DNA of 64,000 nt, taken from assembly GCA_023548195.1 (NCBI GenBank), contig JAJHZJ010000014.1, positions 12,624,718 through 12,688,717 of the forward strand. Reading direction: 5' to 3'. The stretch's first letter is position 1. Every line of letters begins with the position of its first letter. Of this stretch, positions 61,076 to 64,000 are shown piece after piece. The notes below the pieces were generated by a model, which was given only the letters and a program-made list of their open reading frames with translations, searched no databases and was not told the origin of the DNA. Position numbers and translations under genes: made by a program. The stretch is from Bettongia penicillata ogilbyi. Taxonomy: Eukaryota; Chordata; Mammalia; Diprotodontia; Potoroidae.

Positions 61076-61600
61076 GCTGATAGGCACCTTAAAGATCATT
61101 TAATCCAAACTTTTCATTTTGTAAGAGGGAAATGGTAATACCAGTCTCAAGATTTTTTACCTCCTTATTTTGAGTGGGAATTTTTAAATAATATTTTTTT
61201 CCTTTCTCATGGGCATTTTCTCATGGAATCATAAACACAAAGTAATTGACCATGTTGCTAGTGATATTAATTTGCTTGTTTTATTTGCTATAATTAATTA
61301 CTTATAACTGTCATTCAATTGTTTATTACTGTACAGATCATATGCTAGCATTTATAGCTATAGATATAGCACTTCAAGGTTTGTAGAATGCATTACAAAT
61401 ATACCTGTAAGTCCCCTGGAAAGGTAGGTACTACTATTATTCCCATTTTACAGATGAGGAAAATAGAGCTGACAACAAAAATTAACTGACTTGGTCCAAG
61501 GTCACCCAGCTAACAACTGTGTGAAGTTGGATTTGAATTCCGGTCTTCATGATTCCAGGCCCAGCGCTCTCTATCCACTGTGCCCCCTAGCGACCGAAAT
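61075..61600 (-). repeat. MIR/L2-type repeat cluster
   Basis: 'cccattttacagatgaggaaaatagagctgac...tccaaggtcacccagctaacaactg...tttgaattccggtcttcatgattccaggcccagcgctctctatccactgtgcc' is the antisense end of a marsupial SINE/MIR. AT-rich DNA precedes it. Confidence 0.65.
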
Positions 61601-62159
61601 GAAAACTTAGCATTACCAGTTTGATACCTATAAATTTGACATTATCACTATGCATGGAGACTGACAGATTTAATAAGTATTGTGATGTTTTGGACTGAAA
61701 ATCCATAGAGGTTTCCTGATTTTAGAATTGGACTCAGAGAATAAAAATAAACATTATGTGAATATTAAACAGAAAAGTCAAAGGACTGAGGAAAGGGAAG
61801 GGTTAGAAAGACCAAGCAATAATCCATGAATTGAATCTCCCAATCTACTGGATCTTGCAAATATGCCAGATGCATTGATAGGACTCAACACTTTGATGTT
61901 CAGAAAATATTGGAGAAATTTGATAAACAGAGAAGCTATAAGATCTTAGCTGAAAAAGAAATTGAAAAGATAGCCCAGACACATTTACAAGAATTCTAGA
62001 TGTTCATATGGTAAATAAAAGAGATGCTTAGAAACTGAAACAAAGTGCCACCTTAATACAAAAGACATTTTTTAAAGAAGCTCAAAAGTAAAATGCTATA
62101 TTGAAAGAGCATCTTAAGAAAGTGGAAGGCCAGCTTACTTCCCAGTCACTACAGAATGA

Positions 62160-62520
62160 GTAAAAAAAAAAATTATTAATCACTCACTATGTTCCAAGCA
62201 TTATGCAGAGGGCTGAGGGTACAAATATAAGAGAGATATCCCTTGCCCTTAGGGAACTTATATTCTAATGAGGAGACTATATGTATGTGTGTATATGTGT
62301 GTGTAATATATAGGGTCATATAGCTAGTAAGTGTCTGAAGCAGGATTTGAACTCAGAGCTTTTTGACTCTAGGTCCAGTGTGCTATTAGCGAATTTAAAA
62401 TATATGTAATATATATTACATTATATATGATATTATAATATATTATAACATATAATACATAATAATATAAAATAATATAATTTTTAAAAAGCTTGAGACA
62501 AACTTTTTCATCATCAAGTA
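62160..62520 (+). repeat. old LINE/SINE fragment and AT-rich repeat
   Basis: 'atgttccaagcattatgcagagggctgagggtacaaatataagag...ctcccttagggaacttatattctaatgagg'-like text is the recurring L2-like element. An imperfect ATATAAT repeat (about 62397-62480) follows. Confidence 0.5.
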
Positions 62521-62639
62521 AAGAGGAGTCGCAACATTTTAATTCTAATACCATTGTGCTGGACATACTTATGTAAGAGGTAAAAATGTCACTAAGAACA
62601 AAACCAAGTAAATTACATTAAGTGTACAAAAGGAGATCC

Positions 62640-62890
62640 ATACAAAAGGTTCTCTGTTGTTTAGTCATTTTTCAGTCAGGTCCAACTCTTTGTGACCTCT
62701 TTTGGGGTTTTCTTTATTAAAGATACTGGAGTGATTTGCCATATTCTTCTCCAGTTCATTTTAAAGATGAAGAAACTGAGGCAAACAGGGTTAAGTGACT
62801 TGCTTAGGGTCACACAACTAGAGACCAAATTTGAATTCAGGAACCCAGTACTTTATCTATTGTACCACCTAGCTGCTGCATACAAAACGT
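62640..62890 (-). repeat. marsupial SINE (MAR1-like)
   Basis: Reverse complement of the family: 'tgtttagtcatttttcagtcaggtccaactctttgtgacc', 'ggggttttctttattaaagatactggagtgatttgcc', 'gaaactgaggcaaacagggttaagtgacttgcttagggtcacacaact', 'ttatctattgtaccacctagctgc'. Confidence 0.8.
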
Positions 62891-63385
62891 TACACAGGCA
62901 TCAAAATTTAATGAAGAGAAAAGTGAATTTTAAAAAGTGCCTAAGACCTTATTAATACCAATAGAATACTAATAGAATAGAATGTCAAGAATGACTAACC
63001 TATATTCCTATTTTCTCATCTAAATAAAAAGTTTACAAATAATAAATTATAAAATAAATTATAGTTATATTCTGTACATATGTATCAAAGGCATCCTTGA
63101 TTTGGGTATTTATAGAGAATAAGATTTTCACAAGCTGTTACACAGTAGATCACATTTTTACTGTGACATAATTGATTGAAAGATACACAGAATTTAAGAT
63201 TCCGCCATTTTTATTGTTTGTTGACTATAAAAATAAGCTTTTGATTCAATAGAAGGTAATTCTGCCTTATTTTACAAGATGTCTCCCATTTATTAAAATT
63301 AGAGAAGCTCAAGAGTAGAGCCTAAGTTGAAGAGGAATTCCCTATAAATGGTGAGTTTCTCCAGATGAATCTGTTCTAGACAATA

Positions 63386-63720
63386 TTGCAGAGACTCCTG
63401 CAAGAAATCTATAACTACTCAAAAGAATTTGGCCTAACAACTCACGCAGAACTGGACTATGATGGACAACCTATGGAATTCACCTATCAGTACAATTTGG
63501 GTTCAGAATTAAAAAAGAAGATTAGAGTGCATCAAAGTGATTATGGGCAATTGCCGAGTCCTGCAATGATCTTTTTCCTATAAAAAAGGTTCATCTTTGT
63601 AATACCAATTATTTTTCTGGAGATGTTGAAGGTCCCTGAGTCCTGGAGCACTCTAGTTTATGAAGAATTAAAGCTAAATATCACTCAGAGGGCAATGGAG
63701 AGAGGCATGATAGGTGAGTT
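63386..63720 (+). pseudogene. RTE-type LINE reverse-transcriptase remnant
   Basis: The plus-strand frame begins with LLQEIYNYSKEFGL, like the end of the RTE/BovB reverse-transcriptase domain. It continues with a segment resembling the family's 'D-G-x-P-x-E-x-x-x-x-Y-x-Y-L-G' stretch and KKKIRVHQSDYGQL, and hits a stop at 63583. In another frame (about 63640-63715) LVYEELKLNITQRAMERGMIG resembles the conserved 'TQRxMERxMLG' region further towards the C-terminus. The middle part is lost and frames are shifted, so this is a dead copy. Family assignment is from recalled motifs. It lies upstream of TMEM121 with no relation to it. Confidence 0.55.
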
Positions 63721-63721
63721 T

Positions 63722-64000
63722 TCTGGTCTTATTGCATAGCTAGCATTTCTAGCACTATGTCAAATAGAAATGTTGACAATGGATCTTGTTACTTCCCCCT
63801 TGTTGATTTCGCTGGAAAGGAATGTAGCTCATCCCTGTTATACATAATGTTGGCTCTTGGTTTTTAGAAAGTTATTATTTACCACACTAAGGAAAAGTCC
63901 ATTCATTCCTTTTTTTTCTAGAGTCTTTAACACAAATATGTATCTTATTTTGTCAAAAGTTTTTTTTGCATCTATTGATGTAATAATATCTTTGTTCTTA
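63722..64000 (-). repeat. L1 ORF2 fragment, antisense, cut by the window edge
   Basis: The plus strand reads 'attgcatagctagcatttctagcactatgtcaaatagaaatgttgacaatgg...ttgcatctattgatgtaataatatc', the antisense of the L1 reverse-transcriptase region. The element continues beyond position 64000. Diverged, with no intact frame in view. Confidence 0.65.

Noticed and set aside
61577..61595. CTCF-like word TGCCCCCTAGCGACC right of TMEM121
   Set aside because: It lies at the antisense end of a SINE whose consensus already has a CCACCTAGC-type sequence, and two core bases are wrong.
63386..63583. 65-residue plus-strand frame as a possible small gene
   Set aside because: Motifs match the reverse transcriptase of RTE-type LINEs and the adjacent frame continues the same domain; a transposon relic is the simpler reading.

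Overview
The window comes from a mammalian genome, almost certainly a marsupial. It holds the 3' end of the immunoglobulin heavy-chain (IGH) locus, in the order germline I-alpha promoter, candidate alpha switch region, IGHA (C-alpha) constant gene, a presumptive 3' regulatory region, and TMEM121 on the opposite strand. The marsupial call rests on the repeats: an ORF1-only L1 ('half-L1') with a marsupial-type L1 3' UTR, many CORE/MIR- and MAR1-type SINEs, and old CR1/L3-, L2- and RTE-type LINE pieces. It also rests on an IgA that is clearly mammalian but diverged from eutherian IgA. The species cannot be fixed from the sequence alone.

Layout. 1-6.4 kb: intergenic DNA carrying a full-length 2.9-kb half-L1 with an 18-bp target-site duplication. 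6.4-6.9 kb: a match to the TGF-beta-responsive I-alpha promoter (RUNX- and SMAD-type sites followed by a CRE) and a plausible I exon. 7.0-7.9 kb: degenerate purine-rich repeats where S-alpha should lie. 13.5 kb: a good CTCF motif just 5' of C-alpha. 13.77-16.18 kb: CH1, hinge-CH2 and CH3-tailpiece exons with the secreted poly(A) signal. 16.2-22.8 kb: a long intron containing two perfect NF-kB consensus sites. 22.79-24.07 kb: the single membrane exon and its distal poly(A) signal. 24-58.9 kb: about 35 kb without genes, corresponding in position to the IGH 3' regulatory region, with candidate enhancer clusters, two degenerate switch-like stretches and a 4.7-kb tandem array. 58.96-59.93 kb: the single-exon TMEM121 coding sequence, minus strand. 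60-64 kb: repeats, ending in RTE and L1 fragments.

How the parts fit. The I-alpha promoter, S-alpha and C-alpha form a class-switch unit for IgA. The secreted or membrane form is chosen between the CH3 poly(A) site and a splice donor inside CH3 that joins the membrane exon. The most striking feature is the tandem array at 51.68-56.37 kb. It has eleven long units, themselves arranged as a duplicated 2.12-kb five-unit block. Ten units carry an identical CTCF-core-like motif, all in the orientation expected for the right-hand boundary of the IGH domain. I read it as a marsupial tandem-repeat version of the 3' CTCF-element cluster that bounds IGH in mouse. That is an inference which CTCF occupancy data would settle.
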